A stretch of DNA of 64,000 bases from Ophiobolus disseminans (taxonomy: Eukaryota > Ascomycota > Dothideomycetes > Pleosporales > Phaeosphaeriaceae), in assembly GCA_010093685.1 (NCBI GenBank), contig MU006220.1, forward strand, positions 155,502 to 219,501, written 5' to 3'. The first letter of the stretch is position 1, and the number at the start of each line of letters is the position of its first letter. The notes beneath the pieces were generated by a model. The model was given only the letters and a program-made list of their open reading frames with translations, was not told the DNA's origin and made no database searches. The position numbers and the translations under genes are program-made. Shown one piece after another: positions 44,772 to 55,629 of the stretch.

Positions 44772-46442
44772 CTACAATTTCCCGCTCTCCCCACCATCTA
44801 TCCGTCTTTTCAACCCAACCTTACACCCCCCATCCCCTACACACGTAATACTCATCCTCTCCCTCCACACCCCCTTATCCCTACTCTCAATCGCATACCC
44901 CTGCACCATCCGCACAACAACATACATGACCTCCGTCAGCGCAAAGTTCTGCCCAATGCACACCCTCGGACCGCCGGAGAACGGTATAAACGCCCACCCC
45001 GGCCGAAAGCCTGGCTCGAGCCACCGCTCCGGTCGGAATTCAGCGGCGTCGGGTCCGTAGATGTCGGGCCGTCGGTGCAGGCTGTACACGTGGTATGCGA
45101 CGAATGTGCCCGCGGGGATGAGAATGGGTGCGGTGCCGTCGGGTCCGCCGCCGCGGGGGAGCGTAGTGTCGTAGATTGCTTCACGGCTGTTGCTTGGGAC
45201 GATGGGGTGGAGGCGTTGAGATTCGTTTATTATAGCCTTTAGGTATTTCATGTTTTTGAGCTGCTCGTATGTTGGGGTTGATGTGGCGCCAACGTGTTCT
45301 AGAATCTCGGCGTGGAGATGCGAGAGGACTTCGGGGTGCCGGGGGAGCTCGAAGAGGAGGTTGGAGAGCAGGGAGGCGGTTGTGTCGCGGCCTGCTAGGA
45401 GGACTGGAACAGGGTGTTAGCGGGTTGTACGGGAGGGTGGGGAAGGTGGTGTGTTACTGTTTAAGAGTTCTGAACGGATGACTGTGCGGTCTTGAGTTGC
45501 GGAGAGGAGTTCGTCGAGGAAGATGTAGCGGTTATTGTTTTTCCGATCTTCTGCGCTCTTGGATGCAATTTCCTCGTCGATGATCTTATCTGCAAAGTCT
45601 ATAGCCTTTGTTAACATGAGACTCTCTTCTTTATGCCCAAGCGATGACATACCTTTGACTGCCTGCGCACACCTCTTTCCCTCCGCATCCGGCAGAAACA
45701 ATCCCACATATCCCCATTTTTTATACGGCTTACTCAGAAACGGATCACAGCAATACTCAAAGGCATGCACAAAACCCTCCGCGTCCTTGCTCTTCTCTCC
45801 TCTAACCAATGAATCCGTACTTCTCCCAAAGAGAAACTCTGTCGCAATGTCCAGCGTCAACTCATGCAGCAACGGCTGCAAATCAATCGTCCTATCATCC
45901 TCTGGCAAGAGCTGTACAAATCTGCTTACATGCTTCTCAAGCAACGATACATCCGCAACAGCATGTTTTTCAAAGCAAGGTCTCAGCATCTCGCGCGAAT
46001 GCTTCCACGCCTTGCCTTCATTCGTGAAAATGCCCATGCCCAGAAACGCGCTCATAGACTTAATCCTCTCCTTTCCCAAACTCCACGCATCAAAGCCAGT
46101 CGCAAGCATATACTTAACGTTCTCGGGGTCTTCGGTCATGTACACGGATGCGCCGAAGACGTTGAAAGCAAGGGTGTGCGCGCCGGCGTCGATAAAGTCT
46201 TGTTGCCATTTTTCGAGGAAGCGCTTTGCCTTGATAGCGCGAAAATTGTCCACAACGGCATCGATGCCGAACGTCGGGATGTATGAAGGGACTCTTGAGA
46301 CGCGTTGGGTAGCGGGGAGCGTGCCTTTCTGGGATGCGAGGCGACGGCGACGCTGCCCGGTTGTGGCTTCCCAGTATGTGCGACGAGCGACGAGGAGACT
46401 GATTAGGAGGACGGCAATGTTGGTGTAAGAGAAGAGTGCCAT
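44772..46442 (-). CDS. Cytochrome P450, CYP52-like
   Basis: Exons 46442-45653, 45598-45458 and 45403-44772 (two 54-nt introns) encode 520 residues. An N-terminal membrane anchor (IAVLLISLLVARRTYW) tethers it to the ER. P450 motifs: I-helix AGRDTTAS at about 314-321, ExxR as ESQR at 371-374, the PERW-type motif FRPERWLEP, and the haem loop FSGGPRVCIGQNFA with Cys459. The haem loop resembles CYP52 and neighbouring families, which hydroxylate fatty acids or alkanes at the chain end with electrons from P450 reductase; the substrate is not proven. The 54-nt intron 1 has no stop and no frame change, so it is easily mistaken for coding; removing it restores KRCAQAVKDFADKIIDEE. Confidence 0.93.
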
Positions 46443-47668
46443 GGTGAGGCAAGTTGAGGTGCAGACCGGAACGAGTTGCGAATTGAGATGGTTTATTGAC
46501 GGTGAAAAGGTGGCCTTGTCAGCTATTCTGAACTCTGAGGTGCATCCCAAATCCTTCAATCAACCATACGTGAATCTTAGGGTGATTAGTACTCTCATAA
46601 ACTATGATGAGAAGCTGGCGGTGGCTTTGCTCAAACCTGAATTGCTAGGCAGCCATTAATGTACCCTGCAGTTTACCGTACACGTCGCCTGGTCTATATA
46701 AGCCATGCATAGACCTGAATTCATCATTTGATATCCTGAAATAGGTTGGTTGCAGCCTAGATGCAGGAGGAGCTTGATGGTTGTTTGGTGGAAGCGCGTT
46801 GTTGGATGCAGGTGAGGTGGGGGCTGTGGCTGACGCTAGTGGCAGAAGTTGCCCTGAAGAGGTCGATGTTGTGCGAGAACGGTGATTTGCCAGGCAAGAG
46901 ACTAGGCAGAGATCTATCGTGATATTAACAACACATTACTTCTTGAAGATAGTGCTGAAGTCAGACTATCACGTGATGACGGCTTCCTGCCTACCTAGGT
47001 ACAGATTCCAAGGTTGTTGGTGTTAAGGATTCTTTCAGCAGCAGGTCTACCTAGGTATCATGTGGACTAGGGTAAATAAAATGATCGTGGTCCACTGTAA
47101 TTAGCTCCAGGATCATAGACGACGAGCATGCAGACTTGTATATGGTCGAAAGCTTGCGTTGTAGGTACCTTCGCTGTGTCATGTCGTCTCATGACGTGAG
47201 CGGTATCATCGGTCGCCCTGTTCGTCACCCAAGTCTCACAAATGTGGAAGACAACCACGAAATTCTTCGAAGTCATTGCAACGAGTGCAAGCTTGATAAG
47301 GTATTGTTAATTAGCGATAATAGCAAGAGAACAAAAAAAGCAAAGGTCATGTGACACGAGCTGGCACTGCCCAGGTGTTGACCAACTTTTTAAAAGACAT
47401 TTCCGAACCCTCATAGGAAAGCGGCAATAACACAAACGCCACAGCCGTTGTTCGATCGATCTCACGGCCATCAAGTGTCGTCCCATCGTAGTAATGATAC
47501 AGTTTTTGTCTATCCATCCTGGCCACCATTTTTGAAAAGAAATTTAGTCAATGCTGAAGGTAGTGTTGAGACGTGTAAGGAAAAGGTGTCGCAAGGGACG
47601 TGGTAGCCATTGCAGCTATTCTGGTGTCATCTGACAAGTGCCGCTGAAGTTCGATGCGTGGCCTGCGC
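46443..47668. other. Intergenic region with paired TACCTAGGTA palindromes
   Basis: About 1.2 kb. A TATATAAG-like sequence at about 46694-46701 could serve the P450 promoter. Two TACCTAGGTA palindromes lie near 46993 and 47049. No convincing gene. Confidence 0.45.
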
Positions 47669-49633
47669 TCAATGACTCGCGGCGAGCTGGTTGTGATTGA
47701 CCTCATCGTCATTCAACCACTCGTTTGAGAACCTAGCTCCAATGCTGGTGTGGCTGTCCACGTGCTTGCGGCCAGATTCTTGCGCTGACTCAGCTGCATG
47801 GGTGTTCTGCATGAGGCCGGCGTCCTGGCTGATAGCTTCCAGAGGAACTTCCGTAGCGGAATTGCGGTGTGAGGGGTTGAAGAAGGTCGCTTGAATTTGT
47901 TCGAGAGTCTGACCGCTACGCAAAGCCTCGGCTTTCTGTTGGCGCAGCATGCTCAATTCGGCTTCCTTGACAGGTTTGGGATCGAAATAAGTGTACAACA
48001 TCTCCCCTTTCTCACCATCGAGTCCTGGTGCCCGATACCTATAGACGCCGGCTTCCAGATCGGTTGAATCGGGCTCGTAGGTGGAGACCAGGCGTTTGCC
48101 GCCGCCGCCTGGTAAGTCAACAACAAATGATGGCATCATGAAGCCTGACAGTGTACCTCGGATATGCTTATCGAGTTCGATGATCTCCTTCATCGGCGTG
48201 CGGAGATCCTCGACACCCTGAACCATGTCGCATTGGTACACGTAGTACTGCATACGTCAGCTATGAATCGCTAGAGAAGGACATGTACACAGCGCTTGCT
48301 ATCAAGCAAGACGCTACGTAAATGGGGTATCAGTACTCACAGGCTGTATGTTGATGGCACTGAGCGTCTTGATGAGATTAGAGAGCTCTTTGTAGCTGTT
48401 GTTGACGCCCTTGAGGAGGACCGATTGATTGCGTACAATGACACCATGCTTGAACAGATAGTTTGCTGCGTTCTTCGTGACCCACGTGATCTCGCGGGTG
48501 TGATTGATATGAGTGTGAAGGCAGACTTGTTTCCCTTGGTCTCTACCTTGCTTAGAAAGATGTATCAAGGTCTCTGTCCAAGGGTCTCCTTTCTGAATGC
48601 GACCAGGAGCTACTGCGAGACCTTTAGAAGCGAAGCGAATACGTTGGATGTTGTCCATGCCAAGGAGTCTGGCGCGTGTCAGCAATTGTATATAGTCGCC
48701 GTGACGCTAGTCGTACCGTTCACCTATCTCGCGAAGGTCCTCAGGTTGCAGATAGTAGGCGTCGCCACCCGATACCACGATGTCTTGAAGCTCTGGGTGA
48801 CTCTCAATATACTGGAACACGACCTCCCATCGCTTACGGCTGGGTTTCTGCGGCCGCTTATCGACTGTCTCGGTCTTCTCTCCGACCGCATACGATCGAG
48901 TGCAGAATCGACAGTATACTGGACAAATGGAAGTAGCTGAGAAGCGTTAGCTATATACTTGCGCTTGTTGAGCGACTTACCTAAGAACAAAGCTCTGCCC
49001 GGGTAACGATGGACCAGACCAGGGACAGCTATCAAGGGTCAGATATGATCGCAATTCGAGTTTGTATACTCACGACTATCCGCCTCTTCGTGCAAGGAAT
49101 CGAGAGTCGCATTCTCATTGTCCGGAATGATGGCGCTTGCGAGTGGAATGAACTGTTTCCGGATTGGGTCATCAAGAGGATTTCTCCAGTCGACTCGTGA
49201 GAGGATGTGAGGCGTGAGTCTGATAGCCATAGGGGCCAATTTGAAGGCAGCTACGGCGTCATCGATAAAGTCCTCCCTACGCAGGATACCTTGTAGCAAC
49301 GGGTCTTTGGAGGCGCCCACAGTGTCGGGTAATGCTTCGCCGAGGAACCTCTGCAGCTTTTCCTTGCCCACCACAGTGTGTCGGAGCTGGAAGTGGTTAG
49401 TTATCTGGGTAAAAACGAGATGATCGCCAATGAATGGCTCAGTGTAGGCCACACACCTGCCACCGGTAGGAATTGAACTCCTCAGTTGGTACATCTTTCC
49501 ACGGTGTGTCTTTCCAATAGCGCTCGCCATCCGTGAATGTTGATAGCGTCCGACCGTATCGCGTCAGTCGCGTAGCACGACTGAGGTTTGGTCGCAATAC
49601 CCTGTTCAATGTCATGTTGCTGCTTGCTAGCAT
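47669..49633 (-). CDS. L-lysine 2,3-aminomutase (radical SAM, PLP), mitochondrial-type
   Basis: Six exons, 49633-49457, 49386-49074, 49028-48981, 48936-48717, 48668-48341 and 48247-47669, give 554 residues. The family interconverts L-alpha-lysine and L-beta-lysine with SAM, a 4Fe-4S cluster and PLP. The radical SAM motif CPVYCRFC gives Cys184/188/191, assembled only after splicing. The PLP lysine is Lys413 in DLPGGGGK. Asp369 (YQCD) and Asp406 (VVD) sit 37 residues apart, and Lys413 is 7 after Asp406, the spacing I recall between the lysine-binding aspartates and PLP lysine of the clostridial enzyme. The start MLASSNMTLNRVLRPNLSR is basic and acid-free, predicting mitochondrial import; an in-frame ATG at 49615 is an alternative. 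A ~60-residue hydrophilic C-terminal extension follows the core. Confidence 0.92.
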
Positions 49634-50915
49634 AGCTCTCAGAGAAGGCTTTCACTTGATAAGTGGAGGTGAATAGATACAGACGTCAAAGAGAGCGGAC
49701 GTCAAGTGATGAGAAGCAGACATGCCGCATTTAAGGACTCGCTTTTCGTGGTACGACCTTTGCGGATGATGCTAAACTCCAATGGTAGACCACGGGGGCG
49801 GCTACAAACATGGGACGATGGGAAGAAATGTCCACTCGTCACACCACAGGTTTTAGGATCCTGTTTGTGAAGAAGTGAAGCCATTTGTGCAAGCATAGTG
49901 CGCTTCGTTTACCATTGTGACGACCAGGGCACACTAGTTGACGCGCCACTTCCAGGTGCTTTTGGCGTCCACATCAAAGCTGCGACATGTGTCGAATCAT
50001 GTCACTTTTCCTGATGTGCACAAACATGGTCAAGACTGTATGTACGAAGCTACAGTGTTTTCGTCCAGTTACCAAAGCAGTGGGCCATGGAGCTGAGCGA
50101 GGCGACATCGGGCCAGATAGGTCCACAGTGGGCCTTATCTTCCAGGTTACAGGTGGGTCGGGGGCAGCGGCAGGTATTCCCGAGGGCAAGCTGTCCTTGT
50201 GGTAGCGATGAGATGTCGGATAAATCGTTTCGTACATGCGGCGAGGAGCAAGGTTTATATGCTGACAGTGCCCTCTACACGTGCAAAGTGAGGGCTTGCG
50301 GGAACTAACGTGGCTTTGGAAGGTATCATGGCTTCCAAGTTGATGGTATAAGGTACTGAGTATAGAAGCATCGCACTGGGCTTCCCAGGACCATAGTTCT
50401 GGATGTCCTACTGCTGCATGTTTGATGTTGTGCGCGGGATGAAAAGCGGTGAACGACGTGCTTTTTGTACTACGAGACGGTGCCATTCCGCCCAGCACCA
50501 AACTCTCTCCGAATTGAAATGATTCGCGCGGCGGAGAAGTCCGACATCCCCACAGCTCGCTTGAAGGGGGGATTGTGAATGCAGGCACGGAAGGCAAGAC
50601 CCGATTGCCGTGATCGGTCAAAGATGGACGGCACTTAGAGGCTGGGACAGGCCGCCGACTTGTAACGGTCTGCTGCTGCACCAAGCACGCTATCGTCATG
50701 GAGATACGTGGTGTAGTGTGGTGTTGTGTCTGCTGTGGTAAGCGACTGGTGACACCTCTCGATTTCACGCTAGCCAGCCAGCCTTGCCCACTCGCGCCTG
50801 CCGCGATCCCCGGCCGGGGTTTCCTTCCTACAACGCCAAGCAAACAATGACCTCAGCCCCGCCGAGCTGGAGCCCTCACCATCACGAACCACGACGACTG
50901 CACCACTACCACACC
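49634..50915. other. Divergent intergenic region
   Basis: About 1.3 kb between lysine aminomutase and GET2. A 289-codon frame on the minus strand (49974-50843) is Pro/Ser/His-rich without recognisable domains, and I did not accept it. Confidence 0.45.
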
Positions 50916-51922
50916 ATGGCTGACTCACCCGCTGCATCGACTGGGGCCCAACCCGGCGAGTCACCTGCGCAGACCAAGGCACGATTGAGGAGGGAGCGCC
51001 TCGCTGCCAAGAGCGGAGTTTCGCGGCTCCAGCAGATCACAGCATTACAGGGCGGCCCGCCCAAAGACATCAGCGAAATCCAGAAAGACGTACCCGGTAT
51101 GCCCTCGATGTTTTACCAAAACGGTAGTCCACGGCTAACAGTGCCTTAGTCAAGCCCGCGCCCACGCCACCCCAGTTCACGCCCGCGGCGTCTGGCACGG
51201 CGACACCAGATCCCGAGGAAATTGACATCTCGCAACACCATTACCAGCCCTCGTCTCAGCCCCGTCTCCCCTCGCCCTTTGCATTTGACGGCAACCAGAC
51301 AGGAATGTTTCCGCCGGGACAGGCACCAGATGACTCGCAAGACCCTATGATGGCTATGCTGCAGCAAATGATGGGCGCCGGTGCGGGAGGTATGCCTGGC
51401 ATGCCCGGTGCACCAGGACAGCAAGGTGGTGCTCCTCCAGATCTGCCGCCAGGGCTTGCGAATATGTTTTCTGCCATGCAGGGTGGCGCGGCCGCTGAGC
51501 CATCTCCCGAGCAATCATCTGCATGGATCTGGCGCCTCGTACATTCACTATTCTCGTTCGCCCTCGCCATCTACATCGTTCTACAGACCCCTTTCACCGG
51601 GTCGAAGCTCTCGCGTGACTCGCTTCACGACGACGACTGGACGGTGCAACCGACGCCAGCACAAAACTTTGCTCGCTTCTTCTATCTTTTCGCCACCTTC
51701 GAGGTCGCCATGCAGTCGAGTCGCTACTTCATCGAGAAGGGCCAACTTCAAGGAAGCGGCATGCTTAGCACTGTCGCAGGCATACTCCCGCCTCCCTACG
51801 GGGGCTACGTTCGGACGATCGGCCGGTATAGCGTCATTTGGAGTACGGTTGTGAGCGACGCTATGGTTGTGGTTTTCGTGTTGGGCGCCACCTCATGGTG
51901 GAAAGGTGCGGCTGTTGCATGA
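50916..51922 (+). CDS. GET complex subunit Get2-like (tail-anchored protein receptor)
   Basis: Exons 50916-51096 and 51150-51922 (53-nt intron) give 317 residues. Near the N-terminus the motif RLRRERLAAK is the conserved basic element by which Get2/CAML binds the Get3 ATPase. A Pro/Gly/Met/Gln-rich cytosolic region follows (QQMMGAGAGGMPGMPG), then three hydrophobic segments near the C-terminus (LVHSLFSFALAIYIVLQ, FARFFYLFATFEVAM, YSVIWSTVVSDAMVVVFVLG). With Get1 it forms the ER receptor for insertion of tail-anchored proteins. An upstream in-frame ATG at 50847 would add 23 His/Pro-rich residues; I prefer 50916 because the basic motif sits near the N-terminus in the family. Confidence 0.85.
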
Positions 51923-52841
51923 GCGACCTGCGCGTGCCCGCGTAGGTAGACTAATGGTATGACGGTCAAATCTCAACCTGACATCGCTCTCCACCATGCA
52001 AAACTTGGAACCACACTGTGACCAGCCGCAGCCAGTCATTACACGTAGATGCTGAGCGACCAACCACCAGCCCGGAAAATGGTCCCGGCCCATTCAATGG
52101 CCGCACACGTGCGGTAGGACTATGCACATCATAGCCTTGGACCATGTCACAACGGTAGTGGCAGATCCACTCAAGCACCACGAAGCAATATTGCTACTGC
52201 ACAACATTTCGTCGCGCTCCAGTGCCTCGAGTCGCATGGAACTATTGGAAGTAAATGGAAAATGCAAGACATATCGCGTGTGGCATCACGACAGCCCTCA
52301 CAGCATTGAATAATGGCATGTCAAAATCAAAAAAAATTATACCATCTGCCACCTGACACGCCTCTCATACGAGTAAAAAATATGCCCCCACTTTTTCCCA
52401 GCATGCGTCGCATACGGCTGTGACACAGAACGGCTGCCAGCATGTCTTACCTTAGCACGAACGGTCAAGGTCCTGCACTATGGCTGGGTGCCGGCACTGG
52501 CGCCGCTATGATGTCTTGCATATCGATAAATCCCGGCGGCTTGTGCCTGGGGCGCTGCAATCCACTGTTTTTTATTCTGCCTGCGGTTCCGAGCTTGGGT
52601 GTGGCGGTTGTGGCAGTTGGTGTGTGTTGTTGTGTGCGATGTCAGGCGGGATGGGAAGCCAGCCATTGAACATGCAAGGAAGAACTGATGCTGCTGCCTG
52701 GTTACGTAAAGAGTTGTGTGTTTTTAGGAATTGTGCTGTGTGTTTATGCATTTCTGTTGATTCGAGTTTATGTGGTGCGCCATCCATACGTTATCCTCAA
52801 TGCCACACCATATTCATACAACCGCCCGAGCTTTCCCAACT
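51923..52841. other. Convergent intergenic region
   Basis: About 920 bp between GET2 and mL61. Only small, domain-free ORFs. Confidence 0.5.
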
Positions 52842-53700
52842 CTAATTCGCAACAGCCATCTCCCCCCTCGCCATCTTCAACAACTCCTGCTCCCTCCGCT
52901 CCTTGAGCAATTTCTCCCGCACCAGCACGCGATCCACCTCGCTGCGCTCCTTGAAGTCCTCCAACTCCGCCATCTCCTGCTTCTCCTGCTCCGTCGGCTC
53001 GATCTGCGTCGCGCCGATGGCCTTGACCAGCGCGTCGAGGATCTCGCTCTCGTCCTGGTCCTTGATGTTGAGCGTGTGCGCGGGCTTGGATGTATCAGGG
53101 ACGAGCGTGGTTTGGGCGTTGGGCGTGGCGGATGGGGGCGCGGCTTGTTGCGCTGCCGTGAATTTTGTGTAAATGTGTAGGAGGGATGGGCCGTCGGGGT
53201 CGGTGTGGCGGTTTACCGTCATTGAGACGGCGGGGTTGCGGAATTTCATTCGGGGGAGCATGTGGCGCCAGAATTTCCTAGGAGGTGGGTGTTAGTGCTG
53301 GTCCTATGCCTGATGCTAGCCATGAGGTTGCTTCTACGGTAGTGTGGACATTCGCCTCCGGCCTGCTCTATCCAGCGGAGTGGAAACCTACCTCGCTCCT
53401 CTGTGTCCGCCATGCAACTTCGTGTTAAACTCCATGCTGATCTTCGACACCTCTTTCGGTAGTATCAAGGCGCCTGGCCCACATCGTATCCATAGTAACT
53501 GCCACCAACATCATCAGCTCATGTTACATCGTCTCGAGAGGGCGTGTCAACCGGATTGCGGCGTTTCGGAGCGTGAAAGCGGAGGAATCAACTGTACATT
53601 CTGTCATAAGAATTAGCTTGCTAGCATAGTTTTGGCTAACAATGGCGCAAGTTTCACTCACTGTCTTCAGTTTGCGCAACCGTTTTATTATGTTCACCAT
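52842..53700 (-). CDS. MRP49: Mitochondrial large-subunit ribosomal protein mL61 (MRP49)
   Basis: Exons 53700-53662, 53498-53392 and 53277-52842 (introns 163 and 114 nt) encode 193 residues. The first exon codes only 13 residues (MVNIIKRLRKLKT). The spliced protein reads RCGPGALILPKEV, LHGGHRGARKFWR, RMKFRNPAV: the L51/S25/CI-B8 thioredoxin-like domain of yeast Mrp49. The C-terminal half is a charged extension ending in a Lys/Glu-rich helix (LVREKLLKERREQELL). Exon 3 alone looks like a complete ORF; the exon 1 and 2 assignment rests on family match and good splice sites (GTGAGT, GTAGGT donors). It is a structural protein of the mitoribosome. Confidence 0.87.
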
Positions 53701-54077
53701 GGCTGCTGTGATGTGTGTGCCGTCGCGGTTGCGGAGCTCATGCGTCGCGAGATTTCGAGATGCTCTAGCGCGGACGACTCTTGGCATTGGATCATTGAAG
53801 ATTATCAGATCACGACATTGCAACCAATGAGCATAGTATGAAAACGATGATATTTTCTCAGACGCCGTACCAAGCTTACGAGCCTACGAAAGTTGCGATT
53901 TTCCCGATATCCATCGCCCTCGACTTCCCAAGTGTGCGGCCGTGAGACATCCAGCGAACGTCCAATTATAAACTGGTATAAGTATGTACCCACCCCTAGA
54001 TCCCATTATACAAAACACCCATTGAAGTTGTGATGATATGCGATAGACCGGAGCCCATCAGAAGCATGCCAGGTAGC
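53701..54077. other. Intergenic spacer
   Basis: 377 bp between mL61 and the thioredoxin-like gene. No coding features noted. Confidence 0.5.
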
Positions 54078-54984
54078 TTAACGAGCTGGCTGGGCTCCGG
54101 CTGGTGCCGCGGCTGGAGCACCTGGGTTTAAGCGCTTGCCCCTAGTAGTTGATTAGCATTTGCGCCGCGTTGTGCGCTGGATCTGCTTACATGAAGGACC
54201 TGCTGAGGAACGAGACCAGGATCATTGGCAGCCATGAAGGCATCTTGGAGAATCCCCAGGTTGCATAGGCGTAGGGAATAGCAAGACCAAACTTCTGAAG
54301 CTCGCCATTGAACGGGTGGAAAAGACCCTCATAAGGCGCAATATTTGCGATCTCGTTGTCGATGATCAGCTTCTTGTAGGTCTCGGCGGTCGTGCTGGTG
54401 CGGTTCAGGGGCTGGTAGCGGACGACTGGGACGGGTGCGGACTGGTCGGCCAGCGGCTTGGGGATGGAGAACCAGTAGATGGAAGGCGCGCCGACAGACC
54501 ACGAGTTGCAGAGAATGTTCTCCTTCTCGCAGTCAAGGTAAGCGAACTTTGGCGCGTTGGCCTTTGCGGCCATTATTGGAAGAGATGCCTACTTTGATGT
54601 TAGTCTAGTATAGTTGTTGTCCGAATGACTTCAACGTACGTTCCATGCCTTGGTGGCGTTACCACACAGGCCAAAACATGTCGAGTTGCCGCCGGTGACA
54701 TGGATCAGCCAGTCTTGCGTGGTGGGCGGGCTGGCGGTGGGGTCGACGGTCAACACTTCCCTCCAGTTCTCCAGAGTCAGAGGGTGCTGGATAGCCTCGG
54801 CCGCCTTCGCTGCTGCCTTCTGGGTCGCTGCGTTGATGGGATTTGAGGGCGCAGCAGGAATGGCAGAGGACACAGCAGCAGTAGCCTTGTTGAAGAAGCC
54901 CTTCACCTTATCGAGGAGCGGGATCTGCTCCTCAGCGACGGCGATCGCCGGGAGAGCAAGAAGGAGCGTTGACGAGAAGCGCAT
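54078..54984 (-). CDS. Secretory-pathway thioredoxin-like membrane protein (conserved fungal, uncharacterised)
   Basis: Exons 54984-54640, 54588-54191 and 54141-54078 (introns 51 and 49 nt) encode 268 residues. A signal peptide (MRFSSTLLLALPAIAVA) precedes an Ala/Lys-rich segment and then a thioredoxin-like region at about 90-205: WLIHVTGG, CFGLC (a C-x3-C where thioredoxins have C-x2-C), FAYLDCEKENILCNSW and PSIYWFSIP, matching the beta-strand pattern and the second Cys pair of PDI-like domains. A hydrophobic C-terminal segment (SWLPMILVSFLSRSF) and a basic tail suggest a type I ER membrane protein. The last exon supplies only 20 residues. Exact role is unknown; PDI-like redox or chaperone activity is an inference. 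Confidence 0.75.
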
Positions 54985-55629
54985 CGTGACGGTGTGTGGT
55001 GAAGGAGTGTTGTGGGTGAGAAGCGTGAAGCTGTTCGGGGATCGCTGCCTTGAGTTGGATGTACGATGATGTAAATAAGGGTCCTGGGCCCGATTGCGAT
55101 ATGTGGGGGAGCGATAGCGTGTCGGTAAGGGACTGTCAGAATGAAAGAACACGTGTTTGCTTTCGCAACAAACTTCAAAAGATGGTTTGCAGCGTCTCAA
55201 ATCGAAGCTCACTGAAGAAAAGGGTCAACAATGGAAGCTAACAACGCGATGGACTGCACTCCGCGACTCGTTCGGCGGTTAAACTCCCGCGAAATTGGGA
55301 CGAAGCTTGGGCCCTGAGCTTCGTCCACCGGTTCGTCCTCATCCTCACTTTCCAATCGTCTATCATCAAGCGCTTGTATCGCAGACGCGCTTGATTACAG
55401 AGTTTGAGTTTGCTGTGTTGGTAGGTTCACAGTTGTTCTGGTACATGTCAAAATTTCTACCCACTGTCACCCAAAACACTGAGAGCCTCTTCACCGCTAC
55501 CACAGGAGTTTACATGTTGAACTCCTGCAACATCCTGCACAAAACCACAAGAGACACAAATTCGATCAAGTTCTATATGGATACGGTTTCTACAAAGAAT
55601 CTGCATGTCGAATTGCAGCCCTAGTAACT
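54985..55629. other. Intergenic region
   Basis: About 645 bp; promoter of the thioredoxin-like gene and 3' flank of the RS-rich gene. No gene seen. Confidence 0.5.

Noticed and set aside
48296..48940. 214-codon plus-strand ORF opposite lysine aminomutase
   Set aside because: Antisense of exons 4 and 5, whose minus-strand reading matches the enzyme.
49974..50843. 289-codon minus-strand ORF upstream of GET2
   Set aside because: Low-complexity Ser/Pro/His sequence covering a promoter region; no family resemblance.
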